A DNA stretch of 64,000 nucleotides from Flavobacteriales bacterium (GTDB taxonomy: Bacteria; Bacteroidota; Bacteroidia; Flavobacteriales_F; PHOS-HE28): assembly GCA_016715995.1 (NCBI GenBank), contig JADJXF010000021.1:70792-134791 (forward strand), written 5' to 3'. Positions 37,164 to 46,137 of the stretch are shown here, in pieces (position 1 is the stretch's first letter; each line of letters opens with the position of its first letter). Both the position numbers and the translations under genes were made by a program. The notes beneath the pieces are model-generated. The model was not told the DNA's origin, made no database searches, and saw only the letters and a program-made list of their open reading frames with translations.

Positions 37164-37874
37164 TTATTTGGCGGGTGATTCGAGCACGTCCATGAAGGCG
37201 ATAGTGGTGGCCTCCATGGTCTGCACCACCTTGCCCACACGTGCCACCAGCGTGTTGTATGCAACGTATGCGATGATGCCGATGACCAAGCCCGCCACTG
37301 TGGTAACCATGGCCTGCATGATGCCGCCGCTCAACTGGGCGATCTCCACACCTGCACCGCTGATCTTCATGGTGTGGAAGGTGACGATCATGCCGATGAC
37401 CGTGCCCAGGAAGCCCATCATCGGCGCCGCGCCAGCAATCGTCGCCAGCAGGCTCAGCCCCTTCTCTAGCTGATAGACCTCCAGTTTTCCCGCGTTCTCG
37501 ATGCTCACCTCGATGTCCTTCAGCGGCTTGCCGATGCGGCTGAGGCCTTTGTCGAGCATCCGGGCGATGGGGGAGCTGGTCTGGGTACAGAGGTTGCGGG
37601 CGCTGTCGATCTTGCCTTCGCTCACGTAGTCGCGGATTTTGTTCATGAAGTCCTTCTCCTCCCTCAGCGCGCGCCGGATGGCCATGCTGCGCTCGATGAT
37701 GAGGTAGATGGCGATGAGCGACATGAGGCCGAGGGGTCCCATGATGTACCAGCCGCCATTGGAGATGAGTTCCCAGATGGAAATGGTCTCCAGCACGGGC
37801 TCGGCAGGTGTGGTATTGGCCTGTTCCAGGACCTGGCGTGCCTGATCGATCTGGGTGAGGAGCGTGAAATGCAT
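37164..37874 (-). CDS. exbB: MotA/TolQ/ExbB proton channel protein
   Basis: This 236-residue protein has three membrane helices: ISNGGWYIMGPLGLMSLIAIYLII near residues 33-58 (quoted within limits as WYIMGPLGLMSLIAIYLI), then GLSLLATIAGAAPMMGFLGT and MQAMVTTVAGLVIGIIAYVA. The Thr/Ser-lined second and third helices are typical of ExbB/TolQ. The protein forms the pentameric stator around ExbD. It is the first gene of the exbB-exbD-tonB-folC set. Confidence 0.9.
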   Translation of the reverse strand: MHFTLLTQIDQARQVLEQANTTPAEPVLETISIWELISNGGWYIMGPLGLMSLIAIYLIIERSMAIRRALREEKDFMNKIRDYVSEGKIDSARNLCTQTSSPIARMLDKGLSRIGKPLKDIEVSIENAGKLEVYQLEKGLSLLATIAGAAPMMGFLGTVIGMIVTFHTMKISGAGVEIAQLSGGIMQAMVTTVAGLVIGIIAYVAYNTLVARVGKVVQTMEATTIAFMDVLESPAK

Positions 37875-37924
37875 CGGTGGTGTTCGGGTTGAAGTGGAAC
37901 GGCGGAAAGCCGCAGGGAATTATC

Positions 37925-39151
37925 TCAGTTCAATTGGGCAAGTGCGATTTCGAAGCCGGTGCGGGTGAGGTGTGTTCGTTCCGGATGGCGCTTGTGGCAA
38001 TCCTCGAGAGCCTTGGAAATGGTCGCGCTGACATCGCCGAAGATGGCTTGGTCACTCAGCGCTTGATCCGGGCGCATGCAATAGGCGAACACACGTGCCA
38101 TGCCGCAATTGGCGATGAAATCGGGTATCACAGTCACGAGTCCGTCCGCGTGCTCAGCGATGGGCCCATAGAAGATCTGCGGGTCAGCGAAGGGGACGTT
38201 AGCGCCGCAGCTGATCACTTCCAGGCCGGCCTTCGCCATGCGGTCCACCTGATCATTCGTCACCAAGCGGCTGGCGGCGCATGGCAGGAAGATCTCCGCA
38301 CCCATGTCCCAGATGCGGGCGTTCACCTCATCGAATGAGAGCATGTCCTGCATGCGCAGCGCATTGCCCGCACGATCCAGGAATAACGTGCGCACCTCGT
38401 CAGCGCTGAAGCCTTCGGGCACGATGGCGCCGCCGTGCCGGTCGATGATTCCCACGATGCTGGCGCCTTGCTGCGCGAGGTAATAGCCCGCTGCCGCGCC
38501 CACATTGCCCCAGCCCTGCACAATCACGCGCTTGCCCTTCAAATCGCCGCCATGGATGCGGTAGCAATGGCGAACGCTTTCCGCCACGCCCCATCCGGTG
38601 ATCATGTCGGCCACAGCGTATTTGCCAGGTACCGGCACATAAGCCGGGTCATCGACAACCTTGCTCACGCCGGCGCGCAGTTGGGCGATCGCCTTGGCTT
38701 TAGGTCCCTCTTCGCTGCCGATATGGCCATTCACTACGCCCTCCTGTGGGTGACGCAGGCCGTAACGCTCGGTGATGGGGATCACGTCGTGAAGCTCGTC
38801 CACGTTCATGTCGCCGCCAGTGCCGTAGTAGGTCTTCAACAGGGGCATCACGGCCTTGTACCAGCGGTCGAGCACGGCATTCTTGCGCGGGTCAGAAGGG
38901 TCGAAATCGATGCCGCTCTTTGCGCCGCCGATGGGCGGGCCGCACACGCTGAACTTGACCTCCATGGTCTTGGCCAGGCTCTCCACCTCGCGGCGATCGA
39001 GGCCTTTGCGCATGCGAGTGCCGCCGCCGGCCGCTCCGCCACGTAGGCTGTTGATCACCACCCAGCCACGCGCGCCCGTGGGGGCGTCGTTCCACTCGAA
39101 GACGACCTCAGGGGCACGCTCCTCGAAGCGTTGCAGGGCATCGCGCATCAC
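37925..39151 (-). CDS. Glu/Leu/Phe/Val dehydrogenase family protein
   Basis: This 408-residue enzyme carries the substrate-lysine motif CGPPIGGAKSGIDFDPSDPR and the second site GTGGDMNVDELHDVIPIT. An NAD-binding fold (KRVIVQGWGNVGAAAGYYLA) and the IADFANCG-like VIPDFIANCGMARV segment follow. Such enzymes oxidatively deaminate glutamate or branched-chain amino acids; the substrate cannot be decided by eye. It follows anmK on the same strand after 82 bases. Confidence 0.88.
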   Translation of the reverse strand: MMRDALQRFEERAPEVVFEWNDAPTGARGWVVINSLRGGAAGGGTRMRKGLDRREVESLAKTMEVKFSVCGPPIGGAKSGIDFDPSDPRKNAVLDRWYKAVMPLLKTYYGTGGDMNVDELHDVIPITERYGLRHPQEGVVNGHIGSEEGPKAKAIAQLRAGVSKVVDDPAYVPVPGKYAVADMITGWGVAESVRHCYRIHGGDLKGKRVIVQGWGNVGAAAGYYLAQQGASIVGIIDRHGGAIVPEGFSADEVRTLFLDRAGNALRMQDMLSFDEVNARIWDMGAEIFLPCAASRLVTNDQVDRMAKAGLEVISCGANVPFADPQIFYGPIAEHADGLVTVIPDFIANCGMARVFAYCMRPDQALSDQAIFGDVSATISKALEDCHKRHPERTHLTRTGFEIALAQLN

Positions 39152-39233
39152 AATCCAATTCGGGTCGGCGCGAATGTATGCGCGACCAGTAGCCGCAGAG
39201 GCTCATTGCTGTTGGGGTTATCCCGTTGGGCTG

Positions 39234-40280
39234 TTAATTGGGATGGTGGACCGCCCCTCCCACACTATCGCGTTTCGCCCCAGTCACGCAGGCCAGCGCG
39301 TTCACTTCGCCGCGCATGCGCAAGACACCGAGCAGCGCGAACACCAGCGCTTCCTTGTAGTCCACCGTTCGCTGGTCCGGCACTTCGATGGGCGTATGTG
39401 CGAGCTTCCTTAAGCGCTCCATGAGGAAGCGATTGTGCGCCCCGCCGCCAGTAACGAGAACCGGTCCATTCGCCTTCAACAAGGCTTTGGCCAACTGTTG
39501 CGCGATGTGCTCCACCACCGTGCGCAGGCGGTCATGCAACGGGATGCGCTTGTTCGCGATCAGCGGCCGCACTTCTGCATCGAACCATTCCCGGCCCAAG
39601 GAGCGCGGCGGCTTCTGGCGATGGAAGGGGAGCGCATTCAAAGCAGCGAGCAGCGGTTCATGCACAGAGCCGCTCCGGGCCAGGGCACCTTTCGCGTCGT
39701 ACGCTTCGCCCATTTCGTTCGCGAGGAAGTTGAGCGCCTGGTTGCCGATGCACACGTCGTAGCCAACGATGCCCTTCGGGCCGTGCAGACTCACGTTGCA
39801 GATGCCGCCGATGTTGACGAAGGCGTTGTATTCCGGGAAAAGCAGTTGCTCGCCCAGCGGTACCAGCGGAGCGCCTTGCCCGCCCAGCGCCACATCGGTC
39901 GAACGGATGTCGCACACGGTGGTGATGGCGCTCGTCGTTGCGACCATGGCACCTGAACCGACCTGGGTGGTGAAGCCCTTGTCCGGCTGATGGAAGATGG
40001 TGTGTCCGTGCGAGGCGATCAGTTCAGCCCTGCCCGAGTAGCGCTTGCACGCGTTGCCGATGAAGCGCCCCAATTCAGCGTCCAGCTGTGCCAGTTCCCA
40101 CGCAGAGCCACTCATCACGGTCAGCAAGCGCTCGCGCAGTATAGCGGGGTAGGGGATGGTGCGGGCTTCCTCGATCCGGTAGCTCCACTTGCCTCGTTGC
40201 AGCGTGAGGATGCACAGGGCCACGTCCAGCCCATCGAGCGAGCTGCCGCTCATGACACCGACGACGCGATACGAGGGCAT
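39234..40280 (-). CDS. anmK: anhydro-N-acetylmuramic acid kinase
   Basis: This 348-residue ASKHA-fold kinase has VVGVMSGSSLDGLDVALC at its start, GHTIFHQPDKGFTTQVGSGA, RSTDVALGGQGAPLVPLGE, AFVNIGGICNVSL and VLVTGGGAHNRFLMERL, all typical of AnmK. It phosphorylates and hydrolyses 1,6-anhydro-MurNAc to MurNAc-6-phosphate in peptidoglycan recycling. It diverges from the acyl-CoA dehydrogenase gene with about 70 bases between them. Confidence 0.92.
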   Translation of the reverse strand: MPSYRVVGVMSGSSLDGLDVALCILTLQRGKWSYRIEEARTIPYPAILRERLLTVMSGSAWELAQLDAELGRFIGNACKRYSGRAELIASHGHTIFHQPDKGFTTQVGSGAMVATTSAITTVCDIRSTDVALGGQGAPLVPLGEQLLFPEYNAFVNIGGICNVSLHGPKGIVGYDVCIGNQALNFLANEMGEAYDAKGALARSGSVHEPLLAALNALPFHRQKPPRSLGREWFDAEVRPLIANKRIPLHDRLRTVVEHIAQQLAKALLKANGPVLVTGGGAHNRFLMERLRKLAHTPIEVPDQRTVDYKEALVFALLGVLRMRGEVNALACVTGAKRDSVGGAVHHPN

Positions 40281-40350
40281 ACGGCAAAGGAAGGCCGAAC
40301 ACCGGTTGCCCCTCGCAGGTTACTTTCGCCAACCCCATTCAATCCCCGTC

Positions 40351-41520
40351 ATGCAGGACACCGCCACCCTTTCCGGACTGAATTTCGAACTCAGCGAAGA
40401 GCAACTCGCCGTGCGCGATGCCGCCCGCGACTTCGCGCAGAACGTGCTGAAGCCAGGCGTGATCGACCGCGACCGCGAGCAGCGCTTCCCCAAGGACGAG
40501 GTCAAGCAGCTCGGCGAGCTCGGCTTCCTCGGCATGATGGTGAGCCCCGAGTACGGGGGCGGCGGCATGGACACCATCAGCTACGTGCTGGCCATGGAGG
40601 AGATCAGCAAGGTGGACGCCAGCACCAGCGTGGTGATGAGCGTGAACAACAGTCTTGTGTGCTGGGGACTGGAGCAGTTCGGCAACGAAGAGCAGAAGCG
40701 TAAGTACCTGGTGCCGCTGGCCAAGGGCGACGTGATCGGCGCGTTCTGCCTGAGTGAGCCCGAGGCGGGCAGCGATGCCACCAGCCAGCGCACCACGGCC
40801 ATCGACATGGGCGACCACTACCTGTTGAACGGCACCAAGAACTGGATCACCAACGGCGGCACCGCCAGCACCTACCTGGTGATGGCCCAGACCGATGCGG
40901 CCAAAGGCCACAAAGGCATCAATTGCCTGATTGTTGAGAAGGGCATGCCCGGCTTCGTGGTGGGCGCCAAGGAGGACAAGCTCGGCATCCGCGGCAGCGA
41001 CACCCACACACTCATGTTCCAGGATGTGAAAGTGCCGAAGGAGAACCGCATCGGAGCTGACGGCTTCGGCTTCACCTTCGCCATGAAGACCCTGAGCGGC
41101 GGCCGCATCGGCATCGCCTCGCAGGCACTGGGCATCGCCAGCGGCGCATACGAATTAGCGCTCGCCTACAGCAAGGAGCGCAAGGCCTTCGGCAAGCCGA
41201 TTTGCGAGCACCAGGCCATCGCCTTCAAGCTGGCCGACATGGCCACGGAGATCGAGGCCGCGCGCCTGCTCTGCCTGAAGGCTGCCTGGCTGAAGGACCA
41301 ACACCTGAATTACGATCAGGCCAGCGCCATGGCCAAGGTCTTCGCCAGTGAGGTGGCGATGCGCACCGCCGTGGAAGCGGTGCAGGTACACGGCGGCTAT
41401 GGGTACGTGAAGGAGTACCACGTGGAGCGCCTGATGCGCGACGCCAAGATCACCCAGATCTACGAAGGCACCAGCGAGGTCCAGCGCATCGTGATCAGCC
41501 GGGGCGTGCTGAAAGGCTGA
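40351..41520 (+). CDS. short-chain acyl-CoA dehydrogenase
   Basis: This 389-residue flavoenzyme starts at the ATG at 40351 (MQDTATLSGLNFELSEEQLA). Motifs include GAFCLSEPEAGSDATSQRTT (FAD/substrate site), NGTKNWITNGGTAS, FAMKTLSGGRIGIASQALGI and the C-terminal RDAKITQIYEGTSEVQRIVI with the catalytic Glu. It removes two hydrogens from the alpha-beta carbons of acyl-CoA and passes the electrons to ETF. It most resembles butyryl-CoA-type dehydrogenases. TACTTTCG at 40321-40328 could be its -7 element. Confidence 0.93.
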   Translation: MQDTATLSGLNFELSEEQLAVRDAARDFAQNVLKPGVIDRDREQRFPKDEVKQLGELGFLGMMVSPEYGGGGMDTISYVLAMEEISKVDASTSVVMSVNNSLVCWGLEQFGNEEQKRKYLVPLAKGDVIGAFCLSEPEAGSDATSQRTTAIDMGDHYLLNGTKNWITNGGTASTYLVMAQTDAAKGHKGINCLIVEKGMPGFVVGAKEDKLGIRGSDTHTLMFQDVKVPKENRIGADGFGFTFAMKTLSGGRIGIASQALGIASGAYELALAYSKERKAFGKPICEHQAIAFKLADMATEIEAARLLCLKAAWLKDQHLNYDQASAMAKVFASEVAMRTAVEAVQVHGGYGYVKEYHVERLMRDAKITQIYEGTSEVQRIVISRGVLKG

Positions 41521-41599
41521 TCCAAGGGTGGGCTTCCATCACCGGCCGATCGTGGATAGCGCTTCGTCGTGTGCTGCGCATGCCCGCGAACGCCGCGGC

Positions 41600-41607
41600 T
41601 ATCTTTG
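41600..41607 (+). promoter_or_regulatory. putative -7 promoter element of the polysaccharide locus
   Basis: TATCTTTG matches TAnnTTTG and lies 60 bases before the start of the Wza-like gene, at the head of a long set of closely packed plus-strand genes. The -33 element is not clear. Confidence 0.4.
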
Positions 41608-41666
41608 GCCATGTTGCGATGGCCGACCAGGCCGGAGCGCCGAACCTCAGCCTCAAGCCTTACCGC

Positions 41667-42449
41667 ATGTCTCATAAACCGGTCCTCTTCCTTGGCATCG
41701 GCCTATCACTCTTGCTTGGTGCCTGCGTGGGAAGCCGCACCATCAACTACCTGAACGATCCATCCCTCACGCCTGGCGCGAGCAAGCTGTTCGAGAACCA
41801 GAAGTTCGAATACCGTCTGCAGGTGAACGATGTGCTGAGCATCCGGGTCATGGGACTCGATGATCAGTCCTACCGCTACTTCAATGTGGAGAGCCAGAAC
41901 AGCGCCATGATGGTGAGCGATGCGGCGCTTTACGTGAATGGATTCTCCGTGGACAAGAACGGGATGGTGCAGCTGCCACAGGTGGGCAAGGTGAAGCTGC
42001 AAGGGCTTACCGTGGGCGAGGCACAGGACCTGGTGCAGCGCAAGGTCAACGAGTACTTCCAGAACGCCACCGTCATCATGAAGATGGTGAATTGGCGCGT
42101 CAGCGTGCTGGGCAATGTCTCGCGCCCCGGTACGTATATCGTCTACAACAACCAGATCACCATGCTCGATGCGCTCTCCATGGCCGGTGGCCCGAACGAG
42201 TATGCCGACAAATCGCACGTGACGCTGATGCGGCAGAGCGATCGGGGGGTGCAGGCGCTCTACGTGGACCTGAGCACCACGGACGTGTTGCGCTCCGAAT
42301 ACTATTACCTCCTTCCGAATGACGTGGTGTACGTGCCGGCGCTCAGGGCTCGCCCTGGTCGCATGAACCTGGAGATCCTCTCGATCATCCTGGCCACGCT
42401 CAGCACCGCGGCCGTGGTCTTCACGGTGGTGAAGAACAATACACAGTGA
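41667..42449 (+). CDS. Wza-like polysaccharide export outer-membrane lipoprotein
   Basis: This 260-residue protein starts at 41667, where a lipoprotein signal begins (MSHKPVLFLGIGLSLLLGAC, lipobox LLGAC). It contains the poly-export domain (EYRLQVNDVLSIRVMGLD, GFSVDKNGMVQLPQVGKVKL, VGEAQDLVQRKVNEYF). An SLBB-like domain (VSVLGNVSRPGTYIVYNN) follows. A C-terminal hydrophobic helix (ILSIILATLSTAAVVFTVV) is typical of Bacteroidota versions. It forms the outer-membrane exit of exopolysaccharide. Its stop overlaps the following kinase gene. Confidence 0.9.
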   Translation: MSHKPVLFLGIGLSLLLGACVGSRTINYLNDPSLTPGASKLFENQKFEYRLQVNDVLSIRVMGLDDQSYRYFNVESQNSAMMVSDAALYVNGFSVDKNGMVQLPQVGKVKLQGLTVGEAQDLVQRKVNEYFQNATVIMKMVNWRVSVLGNVSRPGTYIVYNNQITMLDALSMAGGPNEYADKSHVTLMRQSDRGVQALYVDLSTTDVLRSEYYYLLPNDVVYVPALRARPGRMNLEILSIILATLSTAAVVFTVVKNNTQ

Positions 42450-42451
42450 GC

Positions 42452-43864
42452 ATGGCCGCCAATCCTGCAAGCGACATCATCGATCTCCGGGCCGTCGTCA
42501 AGAAGGTGCTCCAGCGCTGGTGGTGGTTCGTCATCACCTGCGGATTGGCCGGAGCCTTGGCCGTTGCTTATCTCAAGGTCACGCCGAAGAACTACTTGGT
42601 GGAGGCCCGCATGCTCATGGGTGAAGGGGACCGCAGCGGCTTCGGCAAGAAGGAGGATTTCCTCAAGGGCATGTCGCTGGTGCGCGGCAGCTCACAACTG
42701 GAGGACGATATCGCCATGATGACCTCGCGCACCAACATCCTCAAGACCTTGCGCCGGCTCGATTTCAGCGTGACGTATTACGAGCGCGCGAATTTCATGG
42801 TCAAGGAGCGGTATGACTATCCGCCCTTCAAGGTGCATCTCGATTCGGCGGCCGTGCAGATCACCGGTATCCCAGTGAATGTGAGCGTGGACAAGGCGGC
42901 TGGGACTTACACGGTGAGCGCCGCTGGCGAGAATGTTCGGCTCTACAATGTGCAGCAACAGGAGCTGATGGATGAGTTCCTGCCGTCCTACCGCATCAAG
43001 CAGACCGTTCGCATCGGCGAGCCTTTCGTCGGCGACCACCTGAGCTTCCGCATCGATTTCCCGGAGGACCGCACGTACGACCCCCATTCGGAGTACTTCT
43101 TCCATATCGTGAGCCTGGAGCAGCAGCTGATGAACTACGGTTCCCGCCTTCAGGTGGAAGTGCCCGATAACAAAGGGCACATCGTAAGGCTCAGCATGAC
43201 CGGCCATGCCCCGAACAAGGAGATCGCCTTCATCAACAAACTGATGGAGACCTTCATCGAGGGTGCGCTGTACAAGCAGCAGCAGAAGGGCCGGAAGACC
43301 ATCTCGTTCATCGACGACCTCATCGGCAGTGCCTCGGACTCGCTGCGGCGCGCGGAGCAACGGCTGGAGCAGGAGCGCGTCGGGTCCGGCACGCTCGACC
43401 CGTTGGGCAACTCGAGCCTCCTGTTCCAGGAGCGCAGCAAACTGGAGGATGAGCGCGGCCGGATCGAGAGCCGCGTGATGTACTGCGGATCGATGCTCCA
43501 GCGGCTGCGCGCAAGCGATGACATCCGCAATTTCCCGCCGCCCACCGGCTTCGATGAACCGGCGCTCAACAGCTTGATCATCGACATCTCCCGGCTCAAC
43601 GCCGAGATCGATGCCGAGAGCGTGAACGCTGGCGTGAAGAACAGCCCGGCCTTCATCGCCAAGCAGCGCAAGCGCAAGAACCTCCTTGGGCAATTGGAGC
43701 AACTGGCCGAGAGCGTCCTGGAGCGCTCCCAGTCGGACCTTGCCCGGACACGGGCGCGCATCTCCGAGATCAGCTACTCGCTTGGTCAGAAACCCAAGGC
43801 GGAACGAATCATCAGCCAGGCCGATCGCGAGTGGACCTCCGCGGAGGCGTCTACACCTACCTGA
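42452..43864 (+). CDS. Wzc-like co-polymerase/tyrosine kinase, N-terminal part (split by frameshift)
   Basis: This part encodes 470 residues. It has the Wzz domain with a first membrane helix (RWWWFVITCGLAGALAVAYL), a large periplasmic segment and a long coiled coil (about residues 290-460, with SFIDDLIGSASDSLRRAEQR). The frame ends in SAEASTPT, which does not fit the family. The expected continuation (DLRGGVYTYLMEKKAEAGIA) lies in the next frame and is the second half, below. One missing base at about 43829-43831 would join them into a protein of about 775 residues. I start at the ATG at 42452; a GTG at 42446 is in frame. The protein should control chain length together with the Wza-like exporter. 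Confidence 0.85.
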   Translation: MAANPASDIIDLRAVVKKVLQRWWWFVITCGLAGALAVAYLKVTPKNYLVEARMLMGEGDRSGFGKKEDFLKGMSLVRGSSQLEDDIAMMTSRTNILKTLRRLDFSVTYYERANFMVKERYDYPPFKVHLDSAAVQITGIPVNVSVDKAAGTYTVSAAGENVRLYNVQQQELMDEFLPSYRIKQTVRIGEPFVGDHLSFRIDFPEDRTYDPHSEYFFHIVSLEQQLMNYGSRLQVEVPDNKGHIVRLSMTGHAPNKEIAFINKLMETFIEGALYKQQQKGRKTISFIDDLIGSASDSLRRAEQRLEQERVGSGTLDPLGNSSLLFQERSKLEDERGRIESRVMYCGSMLQRLRASDDIRNFPPPTGFDEPALNSLIIDISRLNAEIDAESVNAGVKNSPAFIAKQRKRKNLLGQLEQLAESVLERSQSDLARTRARISEISYSLGQKPKAERIISQADREWTSAEASTPT

Positions 43865-44781
43865 TGGAGAAGAAGGCGGAGGCCGGCATCGCAATCGCCT
43901 CCGACGAAGTGGATAAGAGCATCGTTGATGATGCCCGCGTAGTCGGTGGCGCGGCCGTTGGACCCAGCAAGAAGGTGGTGCTGGGCGGTGCCATCTTCAT
44001 CGGCTTGCTCATCCCCGTGCTCATTATCCTCGTGCGCGATTTCTTTAACGACCGCATCAGCAGCCTCGAGGAGCTCAAGCGTGCCACGCCGCTGGCGGTT
44101 CTCGCCGTGATTCCCGCCAGCAAGCGGAAGCGCGTATTGCCGAATGAGCCCAAATCGCTGCTGGCCGAATCGTTCCGCACCGCGCGCATCAACCTGCAAT
44201 ACCTAAATGCCAATGCGCCACGCCAGGTGATCGGCTTCACGTCTGGCACGAGCGGCGAGGGCAAGACTTTCTGCGCGGTGAACCTGGCCACGGTGCTGGC
44301 GCTCTCAGGCAAGAAAGTGCTGCTCGTCGATGCCGATATGCGGCGACCCAACGTGGTCAAGGCGATGGACCTGCCGGATGGACCGGGCCTTAGCACCTGG
44401 CTGATCGGCGAGGCGACCGTTGGCGATATTGTGAAGCCCTCCGACGTGCCAGGCCTCGACGTGATCGGCGCTGGGCCCATACCTCCCAATCCCGGTGAGC
44501 TTGCCGAGAGCCAACGCATGGGCGAATTGCTCACCCTCATGCGTGGCCAATACGATCATATCATCATCGATGCCTCGCCGATTGGATTGGTGAGCGAGTT
44601 CGTGGTGCTCATGGGTCACTTGGATGTGACGCTGTACGTCGTGCGCGAGCGGTTAACCCGCCGTAGCGCCTTGCGCGCCATCAATGAACTGACCGCCTTG
44701 GGCAAGTTGGGCCGTGTGGATATCCTGCTGAATGATATGAAGGCCGACAAGGCTGATGGTTACGGCTACTACACCAAGTAG
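43831..44781 (+). CDS. Wzc-like tyrosine kinase, C-terminal part (split by frameshift)
   Basis: This 316-residue part holds the end of the coiled coil (VYTYLMEKKAEAGIAIASDE), the second membrane helix (VVLGGAIFIGLLIPVLIILV) and the BY-kinase domain. Walker A is GFTSGTSGEGKTFCAVNLAT, Walker A' is VLLVDADMRRPNVV, and Walker B is HIIIDASPIGLVS. A short tyrosine-rich tail (GYGYYTK) is the autophosphorylation cluster. There is no good start codon in this frame; the GTG at 43831 is only the first available. It is best read as the continuation of the previous gene, not a separate protein, unless the frameshift is real. Confidence 0.85.
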   Translation: MDLRGGVYTYLMEKKAEAGIAIASDEVDKSIVDDARVVGGAAVGPSKKVVLGGAIFIGLLIPVLIILVRDFFNDRISSLEELKRATPLAVLAVIPASKRKRVLPNEPKSLLAESFRTARINLQYLNANAPRQVIGFTSGTSGEGKTFCAVNLATVLALSGKKVLLVDADMRRPNVVKAMDLPDGPGLSTWLIGEATVGDIVKPSDVPGLDVIGAGPIPPNPGELAESQRMGELLTLMRGQYDHIIIDASPIGLVSEFVVLMGHLDVTLYVVRERLTRRSALRAINELTALGKLGRVDILLNDMKADKADGYGYYTK

Positions 44782-44793
44782 TCCGGTTGGCGC

Positions 44794-46137
44794 ATGATCC
44801 GCTCCGAGGGTTCGCGCAAGGTCCTGCATAGCGTTTCATGGCTCTTCGTGGAGCGCCTGGTACGCTTGGCGCTGGTCCTCCTCACCGGAGTGCTCGTGGC
44901 GCGCGCGCTGGGCGATGTGCTCTTCGGTCAGCTCAACTATGCAGTCGGCTTCGTGGGCCTGTTCTTCGCGTTGGGCGCCATGGGCATCGACGACATCCTT
45001 GTGCGCGACCTTGTTCGTCGCCCACAGGACCGCGATGTGCTGCTGGGAACGGCAGCGTTCATCAAGCTCGGAGGAGCGGTGATGCTCGTGCTGCTCGCGG
45101 TGGCGGGGTCGCTGCTCAAGGGCATGGACCATCTCCTGGTGATGCTCATCGCGATCATCGCCTGCGCCGAGCTGCAGCGGCCCTTCGGGGTGGTGGAGCA
45201 TTTCTTCATGGCGCAGGTGAAGGCCGGCGCTGCGGTGGCGGTGCAACTGGCGCAACTGCTCATGAGTACGCTGGCGAAGCTCTTCCTCGTGTGGCTCATC
45301 CATACCGGCCGTATGGAGCCTGCCGATGCACTGATCTGGCTGGCCTGGATCTATGTGGCGGAGGGGGTCGTGAACACCATCGGTTACCTCCTCATCTACC
45401 GGCGCGCGGGCGGGCATTGGAAGCAGTGGAAGGTGAGCCGCAGCATGGCCGGCCATCTGCTCAATGAGTCCTGGCCGATGCTGATCTACGGCATGGCGCT
45501 CTTCATTCAGGCCCGCATCGATCAGGTGATGATCAAGGACATGCTCACTTCCCGTGTGGGCGAAAAGGAGGCCTTCGCGGAGGTGGGCCAGTATTCCGTG
45601 GCGCTGCGCATGATTGAGGCGCTCGGATTCATACCGGTTATTGTGCAGAAGACCCTCGCGCCGGCGGTCACCAAGGCCAAAGCCGTCTCGCATGCCTTGT
45701 ACACCGACCGCTTGCTGAACCAGTACCGGCTCATGTTCGCGCTCTTTCTCATCACGGCCATTCCCTTGTACTTCCTCGCCAAGCCGATCATCGTGCTCCT
45801 GTTCGGGAACGAGTTCGCGCCAGCGGGTGCACTTCTTTCGCTCTTCGCGATTCGCCTCTTCTTCACGAACATGGGTACCGGCAAGAGCAGCTTCATTACC
45901 AACGAGAGCCTCTTCCGCTACTCGCTCTTCACCGCCTTTGTAGGCGTGGTCCTGAATGTGAGCATCAATTGGATGCTCATCCCGGAGCTGCGCTCCATCG
46001 GTGCCATCTGGGCCACCATCATCTCCTTCTTCGTGAGCATCTTCGCCCTCGATCTGCTCTTCCCGCGCACCAGGGAGAACCTGCGTCTCATGGTCACTGG
46101 CATCTTCACCTTCTGGAGGTTTCATCGCGCCGCATGA
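44794..46137 (+). CDS. Wzx-type polysaccharide flippase
   Basis: This 447-residue protein has about 12-14 membrane helices and the N-terminal pattern SWLFVERLVRLALVLLTGVLVARAL-like (about residues 10-35) of the MATE/MOP exporter superfamily. The long hydrophobic C-terminal half contains NESLFRYSLFTAFVGVVLNV, usual for O-antigen flippases. It moves lipid-linked oligosaccharide units across the inner membrane for polymerisation. It starts 12 bases after the kinase gene and overlaps the next gene by ATGA. Confidence 0.88.
   Translation: MIRSEGSRKVLHSVSWLFVERLVRLALVLLTGVLVARALGDVLFGQLNYAVGFVGLFFALGAMGIDDILVRDLVRRPQDRDVLLGTAAFIKLGGAVMLVLLAVAGSLLKGMDHLLVMLIAIIACAELQRPFGVVEHFFMAQVKAGAAVAVQLAQLLMSTLAKLFLVWLIHTGRMEPADALIWLAWIYVAEGVVNTIGYLLIYRRAGGHWKQWKVSRSMAGHLLNESWPMLIYGMALFIQARIDQVMIKDMLTSRVGEKEAFAEVGQYSVALRMIEALGFIPVIVQKTLAPAVTKAKAVSHALYTDRLLNQYRLMFALFLITAIPLYFLAKPIIVLLFGNEFAPAGALLSLFAIRLFFTNMGTGKSSFITNESLFRYSLFTAFVGVVLNVSINWMLIPELRSIGAIWATIISFFVSIFALDLLFPRTRENLRLMVTGIFTFWRFHRAA

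Noticed and set aside
44836..46125. Minus-strand frame of 429 codons opposite the flippase
   Set aside because: The translation is dominated by Glu, His and Arg as expected from reading membrane-protein codons backward; the flippase on the plus strand fits its neighbours.
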